A DNA stretch of 64,000 nucleotides. Origin: Syngnathus acus (taxonomy: Eukaryota; Chordata; Actinopteri; Syngnathiformes; Syngnathidae). A model generated the notes under the pieces. That model saw only the letters and a list, made by a program, of their open reading frames with translations. It was not told the DNA's origin and did not search any database. The translations under genes were made by a program, and so were the position numbers. Location: contig NC_051107.1 in NCBI RefSeq assembly GCF_901709675.1, positions 5,520,001 through 5,584,000 of the forward strand. Direction: 5' to 3'. This document shows, piece after piece, positions 1 to 12,200 of this stretch; the stretch's first letter is position 1; every line of letters begins with the position of its first letter.

Positions 1-943
1 TCATTTTTAGGGCAATTTATATTTGCATATTGTGAGATATTACTTCATTGGCCCGTTATAATGAAACACATTGATAAATAGGTAAATGTACGTCTTGATA
101 AATGTCGTTATTTTGACTTGTTTCTTCGATAATTACTGATGAAATAAATATTTTCTCGATGTATATACGTATTGTCATTTTGTAAACAAATAGTCAATTT
201 TCCTACCAAACAACGCGTTCTTAAAGGCACCAGCAGTCTGCCCAGTTACAAACAAGGAGAACGGGTGACCTCATACGTCACGTGATTTGATTCTGGCACA
301 CTATTGGTCACCTCCTGCCGGGCGAGTCGACCAGGAAAAAGGTTGTGGACGCGAGGAATCGTAAATTCGTACTTTTGGACACTTCTTATATTATTTTGTT
401 ACTTTCAATTACAATTATACTCAATTTAACATTAATTCTCCCTCGTAGAGATAAGAAGACAATCGTAAGTATCCTTCCGCCGTTACTTTCTTTGTTTCTT
501 AGCTCAGGTGCTGGGGGAACTTGTCTTGACATGCAGTGAGAGTTTCGATTCGAAGTTGTTAAATTACCAATGATTTTTTTTCTAATTCTTCCAAATTTGA
601 GGTCAAGTTTATACTCACAGTAAATGTCATTTTGAAAGTGTTGGGAAAAGTAGTTTTTTGTGTGTGTGGTTTTCTCATTCAAAGATGTTCCTGTTTCAAG
701 ACAAAATCAGTATTTTGCTTGGAAACATTACTTAAGACCTCACACTAGAAAAAACACACCTAAAATATGAAAAATACTTTTTAGAGTATTATATTATTAT
801 TTATTGGGGGAAAAAAATACTAAAATTTGCTCTGTAAATGAAGGTCAGTGCTTCTGATTGTTTATCTTTACTACTCATTACCAAAATGTCAACTTGGGTG
901 TCTCTTGCAGAGATTTGTCCAACAAGTTCCTGTATGGTCGGCA
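1..943. other. apaf1 upstream region and presumed 5' UTR
   Basis: AT-rich non-coding sequence before the first apaf1 coding exon. A CRE/E-box-like stretch, TACGTCACGTGA, lies at 274-285 and an inverted CCAAT box (ATTGG) at 303-307. Together with the GC-richer sequence at 300-350 they suggest the apaf1 promoter and a non-coding first exon near 300-400. The exon carrying the start codon has a 3' splice site (tctcttgcag) ending at 910, so at least one upstream non-coding exon must exist. Its exact limits cannot be fixed by eye. No convincing coding sequence was seen on either strand. Confidence 0.45.
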
Positions 944-3900
944 ATGATGCTGGACGAAGGCGCGCGAAGCAGCCTGCTTCGCTTTCGCCGCAACCTGGAC
1001 CAGGACATCAAGCCCACCTACCTGATGGATCACATGATCAGCGACGGTGTGCTGAGCGAAGAAGAGGAGGAGAGTATCAGCGCCCAGGTTGGTGGAATTA
1101 AAAATAAAAACGTTCCTTGCTGAAGTATGTGCTGATTTTGTGTCATTCTGCAGCCTAGCAGGAAAGAGCAGGCAGAGGCGCTCCTGGAACTGCTGCTCAA
1201 GAAGGACAACAATGCTTTTATCTCATTTTATAATGCTCTCGTCAAAGAGCAATACTACGACTTGGCCAATATGCTTCATGGCGACCTTCCTGGTTCCAAC
1301 AACACATCTGATGGTGAGAATTAGAGGAAGTTGAAAACTTGAACTGCGGTTGTGACCATTCCTTCCTTTTTCTATCGGTCCAAGTAGTTCTGAGTGCAGG
1401 CGGGGTCCCTCAGAGGCCTGTGGTTTTCGTCAGCCGACCAGAGATGATCAACCGGATCCGGGAGAAGCTCCGCCATCTCCGGAAGGAACCGGGATGGGTC
1501 ACGGTGTTCGGCATGGCCGGCTCGGGGAAATCCGTGCTGGCGGCGGAAGCTGTCCGAGACCAGGGACTGATTGAAGGTGATTCATCTTTGGGTGTCTCGC
1601 TCGCTGATTTGAAGATGATATCCTCAATTTTTCTTTGTGTGCCATAGACTGCTTCCCAGGAGGCATCCACTGGCTGTCCATCGGCCAGCTGGACAAAGCC
1701 GACCTGCTGGTGAAGATCCAAGCGCTGTGCTTTCGTCTGGAGCAGAGCCTGGACTCCCAGTCCCTCCAGCGACCTCCCACCTCCCTGGACGAGGCCAAGG
1801 AACGTCTGCGCTTCCTTGTCTTGCGCCGATACCCCAGGTGAAAATTAGCTTTGGAAATAATTTGTGATCACGTTGAAGTATTCCTTGAGAATTTTGTTTG
1901 TTGGTTTCCAGATCTCTGCTGATTCTCGACGACATCTGGGACAGCACGGTGCTCAAGTCATTCGATATCCACTGCCGCATACTTCTGACCACCAGGAATA
2001 GAAGCCTCGCCGACTCAGTGAGCGGTATGTGATTCTGTGATTCCCAAACAACCTTGTGTATAATAATAATAAAAAAACTTTTTCAGGTGCTAAATATGTC
2101 ATTGAGGTTGAGAGTGGTTTGGAAGACAACAAAGGCCTGGAGATTCTCGCCCTGTACACTAAAAGTGCACTAGAAGGTCTGCCTGAGGAGGCTCGGAGCA
2201 TCGTGAGAGAATGTAAAGGTATGTCGCAATCCCGATTCTTGCTTGCAAATCATTACAAAAAAAAAAAAAAAGATTGGTTTTCTGACACCTTTGTTCTGCT
2301 TCAGGCTCACCTCTGGTGGTCTCCCTGATCGGCGCGCTGCTGAAAGAAAAGCCAGACCGTTGGAGCTACTACCTGCGGCAGCTGCAGCAGAAGCAGTTCA
2401 AACGCATCCGCAAGTCGTCGTCGTACGACTACGACGCGCTGGACCAGGCCATGGCGGCCAGTATCGAGGTGCTGCCCGACGAGCACCGCGAGCTCTACCG
2501 AGACCTCGCCGTGCTGGAGCCCGACGTCAAAATTCCCGCCAAGGTGAAACCAAGGCTCAGTTATATATCAGAACCGATCCAAACGACATCTTGTTCTGGT
2601 GCTTTTTCTCCAGGTGTTGTCCATCCTGTGGGATCTGGAGCCCGAGGAGGTGGAGGACATCTTGGAGGAGTTTGTCAACAAGTCCCTTCTGTTTGTGGAC
2701 AATCACAGAAAACCTCAACTATACTACCTCCACGACCTCCAACTCGACTTCTTGGTGGAGCAGAATCGGGCCCAACTCGAGGTCCGTATAGAAGGCAGCT
2801 CGGTAAAGGTTCAAATTTAGTGACACGCGTGTGCTTGTGCTGCAGAACCTTCACACCAAAGTGGTGCGTCAGTACCAGCTGCACTACAGCCAAGCTCCGC
2901 CCACTTCCAAGGACGACGAATGCCTCTACTGGATCCGCTTTTTGACCTACCATATGGCCAAAGCCAATCTCTGCCAGGTAACAAACGTACAGTTTAGGGA
3001 GTCGAGTCCATATTCCTGAAGGTGCTCTTCCCTTCCCAGGAGCTGTACTCGCTCATGTTCTCACTGGACTGGGTCGCCCACAAGGCCCAGATACTTGGTC
3101 CAGCTCATCTTATAAATGACTTTGTGGAATACGGACCCATCTTGGACAAAAAGGTAAGCAACATCAAAAATGGAGGATGGCTCAAGTAACTGAGGTAACC
3201 CCTCCCTTGCAGAATAGCAACGTGCGCAGTCACTTCCAGGAGTTTTTGTCCCTCAACGGGCACCAGCTGGAGCAGAATCCATTCCCTGACGTGGTCCAGT
3301 TGGCTCTGTCGCAGCCTCAGGTCTCGGAAGTCTACAAGCAGGCTCTGCAGCAGGCGCAGGAGCGGTCCAAAAATGGAAAGGTCTACTTTGATTGGCTGTA
3401 AGCAAACAAGCGTGCCTCGTTCATGTTGTCGGGACGGGTTTTCATCGATTTGTCTCCCGGGTCCAGAAATGAGAGCAGCGTGGAGAGTCTGTCCCGGCTG
3501 GTGATCCATCCGCACCAGGGCTCTGTCTACGCTGCCTGCTTTTCCCATGATGGAGCGAAAATCGCCTCCTGCGGAGCACGCAAGACACTCAAGGTACCGG
3601 ATTGGAAGTGATACAAATGACAAATGGCGTCACGCTTCCCTCATATTTCCCTTCCACGCTGTCAGGTTTTTCGGAGCACGTCCGGCGAGAAGCTGATCGA
3701 GATCGAAGCCCACGATGACGAAATTCTCTGTTGTGCCTTTTCCCCCGACGACCGTCTCCTGGCAACCTGCTCCAGTGACAGAAAAGTCAAGGTAAAAATG
3801 ACAATTTGATTTGATGACTTTTATTGCATTCATTTTGAATGCCTGCGTCAAAGGTGTGGAACGCGGAGCGCGGCACGCTGCTGAGGGTCTTCGAGGTGGA

Positions 3901-6414
3901 ACACCAGGAGCAGGTCAACCACTGCCAGTTCACCAACACTCCACGGCGCCTCCTGCTGGCCACTTGCTCCAATGACAGTTTTTTGAACGTCAAGGTAAAT
4001 ATCGTGTAACTTTAAATGGCGGTCTTGCAATGAGGGTGTTGTGAAATGTACGTATTTCTGCCTTGTTTCAGCTGTGGAACCTGAACAAGCCCTCTTCTCA
4101 GAACACCATGTTTGGCCACAGCGAGCCGGTCAACCACTGTTGTTTCTCCCCCGACGACACGTATCTGTCCACCTCCTCCAATGACGGCACCGTTAAGGTA
4201 AACGTCTTCTTGTCAGTCACACCTCTCAAGCAAAGATGCTTGAACGCTATGTGTCCTACTCCAGCTCTTCCAGGTGTCCTCCGCCAACGAGTGGAAGACC
4301 ATCAACGTGCGGGAGTGGTGCGCAGACGCCGGTGAGGAGGTTCCAGTCAAGTGCAGCACGTGGACGGGCGACGGCAAGCGGGTGGTGTGCGCCATCAGGA
4401 GCGCCATTTTGGTGAGCGAGTGCCATTAATGGCGTCAATGTTGACTCTGCGGTTCTCTTGAGCGTGTTTTTTTTTTTTTTTTTGCGGCAGGTGATGGACG
4501 TGGAGACGTTGCAGATGCTGTTAGAGATCCGAACGGGGCGGCTGAGTATGGTGCAGTACTGTGACGTGTGTCCCACCAGCAACTTGCTGGCCATCGCCTT
4601 CTCCAACTACGCGGTGGAGGTACGAGACTTCATTTGAGAAACTTCAATTTATCCCACCCAAAAGTGAAGTCTAAAACCCGTCTTGCAGTTGTGGGACCTG
4701 GAGGAGAATAAAAAGATGGCCGACTGCAGCGGTCACCTGAGTTGGGTCCAGCGAGTCCAGTTCTCCCGCGACGGCTCACAGCTTCTCTCGTGCTCCGACG
4801 ACCAGACCGTCAGAGTGAGACGTGCTCAGGGTTACGTCAATAACGTACAGAAACTGTCAAAATGATTTCATTTTTTTTTGCAGCTATGGGAGACAAATCA
4901 AGTGCACGTCACCTCGGCAGTGCGCCTGAAGAGAGACTCGGATGCTTTCTTTAATCCTGGAGAAGACGGCGAGTTTATGGTTTCGGCCGCGGACAACTGC
5001 AACAGACTGCAGGTGAGTCGGCGGCAACGTGGCGGTTTGATTGACGGCTTGACTGACTGCGTGGTGTGCGTTGGAGGTGTGCGCCGGCAGAGCGGGTTCG
5101 CTGATCTTTCAGTCCGAGGAAATACCGTCGCGGATCCGATGCACGTGTTTCTGCTCGAAGCCTTTGGCCGTGGCCTTTGGCACCGAGGACGGCAGCGTGC
5201 AGGTATCCAACGCATTTGGATCTCATTCTGTGGTTCAGGTGACAGTCACATAAAAGTCTGTGTTGTTTCTTGTTTGCGCAGATTTTGTCCATCCCCTCCG
5301 GGAAGGTTCTCGCCACCCTGCTGGGTCACACCAAGACGGTACTGCAGTGTCAATTCTTCCACGCCGGCCAAACGCTCATCACGTCATCTGAGGACACCAC
5401 CATCAATGTGGGCACCCTCGTCTCCTCCTCGCCCCTTCCCTGGGATTGCCATTGCTGATGCGTTTGCGTGTGCAGGTGTGGAAGTGGCAGTCGCTCAAGT
5501 GCTTAGTGCTGCGGGGGCACAAAGAGCAAGTGCGATGCTTCTCTCTGCTGTCGCCAGCTGGAACGCGACTGCTGTCCTGCTCCTTTGATGGTACAGTCAA
5601 GGTAAGAACTCATAAAAAAAAAATTATTCTCAGAAAATTATAGTACTTGGCTCTTTCTCTCGCTCAGGTGTGGGACCTGGAAAGCGGCGAGGAGCTGCAG
5701 CACATCGAGGCACACCGGGGAGCCATTTTGTCTTGTCACGTCTCCCCGGACGGACGTTTCTTCACCTCCACCTCTGCGGACAAAACTGCCAAGGTCCGAG
5801 CTTTAACGCCACACTCTGCTCTTCTGTACTTTTTTTTCTCTAAATGTTTTTTTTTCATGACATTTAAGGTGTGGCAAAATGAGTCCTGGCACTGCGTCCA
5901 CATACTCTGCGGGCACCAAGACTGCGTCCGGAGTTGCCGCTTTTCCCGGGACGGGCGACTGCTGGCGACGGGGGACGACAGCGGCGAGATCCGGGTAGGT
6001 TCTTTTAGCCCATCATCCAGGAATACCGGCCGTGTCTCATGTTTTATTTTTTATTTGAACAGCTGTGGAGTGTTGCAGAAGGCTCCTTGCTGAAGATATG
6101 CTCACGGGCCGGAAAGGACGGGCTAGACTCGTTGCACGGAGGCTGGGTGACCGACTTGCAATTTTCCCCGGACGACTCCCTCCTGGTGTCCACGGGCGGA
6201 TACGTTAAGGTACGACAGCCACCACAAACGTTTTTCGCTTCCGAAGCTCATCTGTCATCTCGTCCAGTGGTGGGACGTGGACAAAGGCGAAGCTCTGCAG
6301 ACCTTCTACCCGACAGGAAGCGCGCTGAAGAAGGTCCACGTGTCTCCCGATTTTTCCACGTTCGTCACCATCGACAACGTCGGCATCCTCTACATCCTCC
6401 AGAGGGTGGTGTGA
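944..6414 (+). CDS. apaf1: Apoptotic protease-activating factor 1 (APAF1)
   Basis: Cytosolic scaffold that binds cytochrome c and dATP, forms the apoptosome and activates caspase-9. Twenty-six coding exons sum to 1246 aa (human about 1248): 944-1087, 1154-1313, 1388-1576, 1648-1837, 1912-2024, 2087-2218, 2305-2543, 2614-2781, 2846-2977, 3040-3153, 3213-3397, 3467-3593, 3666-3791, 3854-3994, 4072-4197, 4265-4411, 4491-4619, 4689-4814, 4884-5012, 5077-5202, 5282-5407, 5476-5601, 5668-5793, 5869-5994, 6063-6209, 6268-6414. Domains in order are CARD (about 1-90), NB-ARC with P-loop GMAGSGKS (Lys149) and Walker B LLILDDIWD, winged-helix and helical region with FKRIRKSSSYDYDALDQAM, then WD40 repeats from about residue 590, many with the SxDxTVKVW signature. 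The start is a Met-Met pair just after a splice acceptor. Near-complete agreement with APAF1 makes the call secure. The short exon starting at 5077 has a weak acceptor. Confidence 0.97.
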
Positions 6415-6998
6415 TGATGACCTTTGAAACGCCGCGTTTCACTTGCAGTCACCAGCATGACAAGAGCGAGTCGCTGCACAAGGTGCGTCAAGATGTTTAC
6501 TTCCATCAGATTTTAGATCATTGAGAATTAAAACCACTGTCTTTTTTTTGTAATTTTGCATTTTGAGATTCTTCTGAGCCGCAACAAGCCGTTAAGTGCA
6601 TTAACTAGTGCTGTGATGTTTGTCATGGTTCTTTTCTACAAAAGAATCATTTCCATTTGTACACAAATCTTTTTCTAATCAGCATGTTTTACAACGGTGC
6701 ATACACTTGACAATCTTTCCTAGAACGCATTAATAGTTGCTGCCTCTTTCCTTGCTGTGATATTTCAAAGAATTAACGAGTTGTAGGGAGATAGGATAAA
6801 AATGTGAATAATAATAATGATACGTTTTCTATGTCCGAGTAATGTTATTTCCGCAATGTGCTCTTCGGATTGGTGCTTTAAATGTTGCATGTATTTAATC
6901 ATGTAAAAAAATATTGTCTGCTCAGGATCTATGAATACAAGTACTGTACTTTATGAGCCATTAAGTAATTTATTATTATTTGCTACGCTAATTGCACA

Positions 6999-7004
6999 AA
7001 TAAA
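6999..7004 (+). terminator. Likely apaf1 polyadenylation signal
   Basis: Canonical AATAAA about 585 bases after the apaf1 stop codon, the first perfect hexamer noticed on that strand. Use not tested. Confidence 0.5.
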
Positions 7005-7235
7005 ACAAACTTCAGCGGCAATGTGTTTGACTTGAAACTTTTCCAAAAAGGTCCATTTATAATAAATCAGTGTCAAATAAGAAAATTTAATCCTACATTA
7101 TACATGTGTACAATAGAAAAGTATTGCCGAATTTATGAAAGTTGTGTTTTGTCGCCCTCCTGTGGCTGTTATTTGTATGGCAGTTACTGTTCAACAAAAT
7201 AATTTCAAAAACGTTATGAAATAGCATCACTGTAT

Positions 7236-7241
7236 TTTATT
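7236..7241 (-). terminator. Likely washc3 polyadenylation signal
   Basis: TTTATT on the plus strand reads AATAAA on the minus strand, about 420 bases past the washc3 stop codon. Confidence 0.4.
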
Positions 7242-7659
7242 TAGGCACTAATAGTTAACAAATGTTGCTCAGGTTGACAGTTAAAACACAAATCATTCTC
7301 TGAAAGTACCGCTATTGTCCACCACGTCGCAATATCTCATAATTCATCCGTTTTCCTCAAATTCACTCCTATGGACAATTTTTACCATTATGCAATCACA
7401 GAATAGCCATGTCCCACGTTTAGGGTGAAAATATCTTAAAAAGTTAAATGTTAGTAAATGCGATTCTAACACAGAGAACTACAACGTCCTCATTGAACAT
7501 TTTGACTGTCCAACATTTAGTTTAGTGGAATAACTACTAAATGCTTTATCTGGAGCTTGTGCAATTGGCTAATTCTCCACATTAGCGTCTGCTAGCCCTC
7601 TCCCAGGTTGCTCACGTCATCAGATGGCCAGCGCAGGCCAGGTGGCATTCATCTCGACT

Positions 7660-8803
7660 TCAGTCGCTGAAGGACGACTCGCTATCTGAAGCGTTCGCAT
7701 CGAGCTCCTCGCTGTTTTTCATTCCCACATCCGGCACGGGGGCGTTGGGCTTGCTGCCATCAGCAGGAGAGCGTCACGTTAAAGCAGGAAAACACAACAA
7801 AACTCAAAGGAGGACATTTGCAAAACTCACTCAAGCAAGTCCGGATCCAAACCTTCCATGCTCATTTTATTCCGGATGGCCATAACGGGAACACCCTGCA
7901 AACAACAACGTCTGACATGGTACATCTGAAAAAGTATGAGAGCGATAATACAAAATTTCACACACCACTTGAACCATCTTCAGATATCTAGCGTAGCGTG
8001 GATCCTTGGCCACTGTCATGACGTTTGTTTCCTCACTTTTAGGCATCGTCACGTCATCTGGGACAGCGTGAGATGGCTAAAAGAGAACGGTAAATATTTC
8101 ATAAAAGATAACCGTATATTAATGACCTGTTTGTACCTCAGGAGGGGGAAGCATCACAGCAGGTGGACCTTCTGTCAGACCAGGATCAGAAGCACTGGTG
8201 CCGTTGGTCTGGACTCCTTGTTTGACTGTATCTACAGTGACGTCCTCCAGTCCGGGGATGGAGGACAGCTGCTCACGGTTGGATAATATTCCATCAGGGA
8301 GGAGTTCTGATGTAGAAAAGGAGAAGAAGAAAGAACCCACCTTGGCTTCCAAGATACACAGCGTGGTCTCGATCTGTTGGATGCGCAGGGATACATTGGC
8401 AAGTTTCTGCGGAGGAAAATTCAAGATATTATTGTTTTTTTTAAGGATTACACGTCTGAGGAAAAATCCACAAACCTCTTCACACACTGTGGAAAAGTTG
8501 TTGAGGAAGCGAACCGTGTGGACGATGAACTGGTTGAGGAACGCAACAATTCTTCTCTGCTGAATGGCAGGAACCTAAGGTAGGAAATGTGACATCAACG
8601 TGTAGGTGTTCAAATGTTCACTCTGGATTGAAAAATATACGCAAGGGGGTGCTGTCAGTGGCAAAAGTTGCTTTAAAAACACAACTGTGTTTGACATGCA
8701 TTTTGTTTACATTCATTTCCTGGCTAGGCTAACATGCTAACTTGACACTAACCTTCGTCAGATCGACTCCAGAGCCTACAATCGGAAGTCCGTCCTCGTC
8801 CAT
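7660..8803 (-). CDS. washc3: WASH complex subunit 3 (WASHC3, CCDC53)
   Basis: Small subunit of the pentameric WASH complex, which activates Arp2/3 actin nucleation on endosomes. Seven minus-strand exons in transcription order: 8753-8803, 8476-8574, 8341-8406, 8137-8268, 7966-8076, 7831-7895, 7660-7753. They give 205 aa. The N-terminus (MDEDGLPIVGSGVDLTK), the block QQRRIVAFLNQFIVHTVRFL, the coiled-coil block KLANVSLRIQQIETTLCILE, the block TVAKDPRYARYLKMVQVGVP and the acidic serine-rich end SDSESSFSD all match CCDC53. All splice phases agree. The middle exon (residues about 73-116) is rich in Pro, Gly and Thr and is the least conserved part. The gene is convergent with apaf1 and divergent from the TIN2-like gene. 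Confidence 0.95.
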
Positions 8804-9291
8804 GCCTCTTACTACAAAACGTCACTTTTTTGAATGCTGATTAAATTTCTTCCGCTTTATACGATGAGGAAAAAAAGCACATAGGGTGTGCACAATGATG
8901 ACTGTTTCATGTGACTAAGAATTGTAATATCGCGTGACCTCGCGAGAGGACGACAAGTCTCGTTTTATTTTGAAGCGAGGGACAAACATCTGTTTCACGC
9001 CGAAAAAGAACTTGTCTCTGATTTGGAGCTTAAAAATGTCTCAAAATTATCACAATTGCGAAGTACTCTGTGGAAATCGTTCAATCATATTCTGAAGAAC
9101 AGTCAGTTTGGTTTCCCTCTTATTTTGAAAAGCGGAAATGTCGGAGAGTGACTTTGAGGGCAAGAATGCTTGCGTCGTGATAGCGCATGCTAACCGCAAA
9201 TGAACACATTACCTTTTATTATATTTTTTATCAAGACCACGGAAGACTTTGTAAACCCTTTGACCTTCTTGTGAGAAAAAAAATATCGAAA
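8804..9291. promoter_or_regulatory. Candidate shared promoter between washc3 and the TIN2-like gene
   Basis: Less than 500 bases separate the start codons of two divergent genes, so their promoters must overlap. A palindromic CTCGCGAGAG at 8939-8948 matches the TCTCGCGAGA core-promoter element known from bidirectional vertebrate promoters. Which gene it serves is inferred, not shown. Confidence 0.55.
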
Positions 9292-12200
9292 ATGAACCGT
9301 ATGTATTTGAAAAATGAACTCTTGGTGTTGTCTGTTTATGTTAGCTTGCTGTTTAGCGGGGGGTGTCAATTCAAAATGATCTCGCAAGTCACTCAGGCTC
9401 GTGGTGTTGCGTTAGTTTTTTTTGAGCAGGTAAAATAGATGAGGAATTTATTCCTCTACCTTTCCTGTGAACATCTTAAAAAAACAGTCACACGTATAGG
9501 TTAAATTGACATTGCAATTGTATTGCTATTTGAAGAATAATTATATTGAATGCCTGATGAAATGATTGTATTTTTCAGAAGCTGTCCCACCCTTGTCGAC
9601 CCTCCGCCAACTGGTGCCCCCTTTGCAGTTGTGCTCAGCTGCCATGTGGCAACTCGCCCAGCAGAAAGATGTGATGAACTACCAGAAACTCCAGGAGTTT
9701 GTGTACACTGTGACCGAGGCGGTGCCCGAACTGATGAACCACAAGCAGCGAGACCAGCTCATCCTGGGCCTCAGAGCAAGGGTATACAGTACTTGCATTT
9801 GTTTTGAAATGAAACAAAAGAGTCTTATAGTTGATGTTTCCTGTTCAGCTGATCCTAGAGCTGTGCAAAGGTTCTGCCCGGGGCTCTGTGGACTCCCAAA
9901 TGATCCACAGCCACTTGGAAAGACTCCCAGTAGCTCCAGATGTAAGTGCAGGAATGACAGCATCAGCTTCTTATTTTAGTTCATGTGTATAATAAATGTT
10001 TGCCCGCAGAGCGACGACGAGGTGAAAATAGCAGAGTCCACTTTCGTCGCTCTGATTCAGAGCCTCTTGAAGGATCCGGCGGAACGAGCTTACTTCTTTC
10101 AGGTCGGGTCAGCAAATGTTTACATTGTGAAATTCATCATTTTTGTAAGTATTTATATTCTTATAGGAGGTGTTCCCCGTCGAATATGGCCAAAAGTATG
10201 ATGCAGCCCTACATGCGTTACTTTGGGAGCTGCTCACAAAATTAGAGAATCTGATCCCAGTACCAGACCTCAAGCAGGTATTGAGTCCACTTTGTCCTGT
10301 TATTTTCTATTTATTTATCAGGGAAATTACAAATTTTGATTCCAGACGGCAGCCTGGCTTGGCTCGGCTCCCGCCATTTTGGGCGAGTGCGTCCGGTCCG
10401 TGCCAGAAGAGCTGCCTTCAATCTTTGAGCACTGCAGAACTGCTGGACTTTTTCAAATACAACGTAAGTGCATCTTGGAATCTTCATCCTGATCCTTCAA
10501 TTCGTAACTCGTGTTCTTGTTTTTTTTTTCCCCCAGACGGCCCCTCATCCACGATTGGCAGCTGCATCATGTCCGCTCTGTCCATCCCGCCCTCTCAAAA
10601 ATCAAACATCTCCCTGGCTCCGGAGTGTGTGCACAACTATTCCAACGTCCTCCATCCTGAGCAGTTCAGCGTGGTGACCATCTACACCGAGGTGGACGTC
10701 CAAGAAGTGACGTCCGAAGGTCAGACGAATTTCTACGAGGTGGAGGTGTTGCCCGCGGAGGACGCCACGGGCGAAACGTTGGACGTGGCCAAAGCGCTGG
10801 AAAAGCTGACCAAAACATTTGCATTGAGAAAGGATAGTATTGATAGCGAAACAGCGAGGAGCCAGCAATTTGCAATTCAAGATGTCTTTGAGGAGGCTAA
10901 GAATGGCGTCCAGCCTGACACCGAAGCGAAGGAGCTTTCTGCAGAAGACGACGTGACAACTAATGCCACGGAGCTTCCTGTTGGTGAAACACAGCACCCT
11001 TCCATTCCACTCGTGGAAGCTTCCACCGGCTGGTGTGACTTAAAGAGGTAAGCTGAAGCGGGGAGCCTGTCCCAGCTCTTTCTGGGCCAGAAGTGAAACT
11101 GACTACAAAAATGTACTTTTCTCCCGCAGCATTCAAGCTGACCACCCAGTTGCCTCGTCTGTGATCGCCATTAAAGGAAGTGACAAAGGTAAGCGTGTGA
11201 TCCGGTGAGCCCCACAAAATGTTATTATTTTTATTTGACCCCAAACTGTCATTTTTAGGCAATCTAGTCATATTGCTCATTTGTATATGATTCCACCCAC
11301 AGGCAATTCCGATGAGATGACCTCCATCATCTTCACATGCTCACAGTGTCCTTTCCACCACTCGGACGTCGACAGCCCGCCGCACTTCCACATGCAGAGC
11401 GTTCGCAACGAGGACTACGGCAAACTGTCAGGATCCAACGCGGCTCCAATTCCTTCCGAATCGGATGAAATTTTCACATCTATTAAGCTTCTCCCCAAAG
11501 GAGATGCGGAGCAGCCGGACGACGCGCCGGTTAGCGATGGCTCCGGAAGTTCCCGCCAGGCCTCCAGCAGGCAAAAAGCTCTGGCGTGCGAGACGTGCGG
11601 CCGGACATTCACGCGCACGTCGGACGTGCGGCGCCACCAGCTGACCCACACGGGCGAGCGGCCCTTCCGCTGCTCTCAGTGCGACTGCACCTTCCAGCAC
11701 TCGTGGGACCTCGCCAAGCACCAGGGCAAGTCGCACGCCGCCGCCGTCTCCTTCGCCTGCTCGTCGTGCCACGCGTCCTTCGCCAACCTGCGGGCGCTGA
11801 CCGCCCACCACAAGCGCAGCCACTCGGACGGCGACCGCCTGCCGCACATCTGCTCCATCTGCAGCCGCAACTTCGCCTCGGCCGACGAGCTGCTGGAGCA
11901 CAGGAAGTCGCACGTGGCCAAGCGCTACGTGTGCCCGCAGTGCGGCGAGGCCTTCGACTCGCTGGCGGCGCGCTCGCTGCACCGGCAGACGCATCAGGTG
12001 AAGCGGCAGTTCAAGTGCCCGCGCTGCGAGAAGACGTACACGCGGCGCTCGGACGTGAAGCGGCACATGGCCGCGCACACGGGCGAGCGGCCGCACCGCT
12101 GCGGCCAGTGCGGCAAGCAGTTCTCGCTGCGCTTCATGCTGGTCAAGCACCTGCGCGTGCACACGGGCGAGCGGCCCTTCCAGTGCTCGCACTGCGCCAA

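Larger units (their letters stand above)
6415..7659. other. apaf1 3' UTR and convergent apaf1/washc3 intergenic region
   Basis: AT-rich sequence between two convergent genes. It should contain the apaf1 3' UTR (an AATAAA lies at 6999-7004) and, on the other strand, the washc3 3' UTR (inverted AATAAA at 7236-7241). No further gene, RNA or repeat family was recognised. Confidence 0.6.

Noticed and set aside
386-682. 98-codon minus-strand frame near the left end
   Set aside because: AT-rich and low complexity, with no splice sites or conserved features. I considered an ikbip-like divergent partner of apaf1, as in human, but ikbip is found elsewhere (40587-43419).
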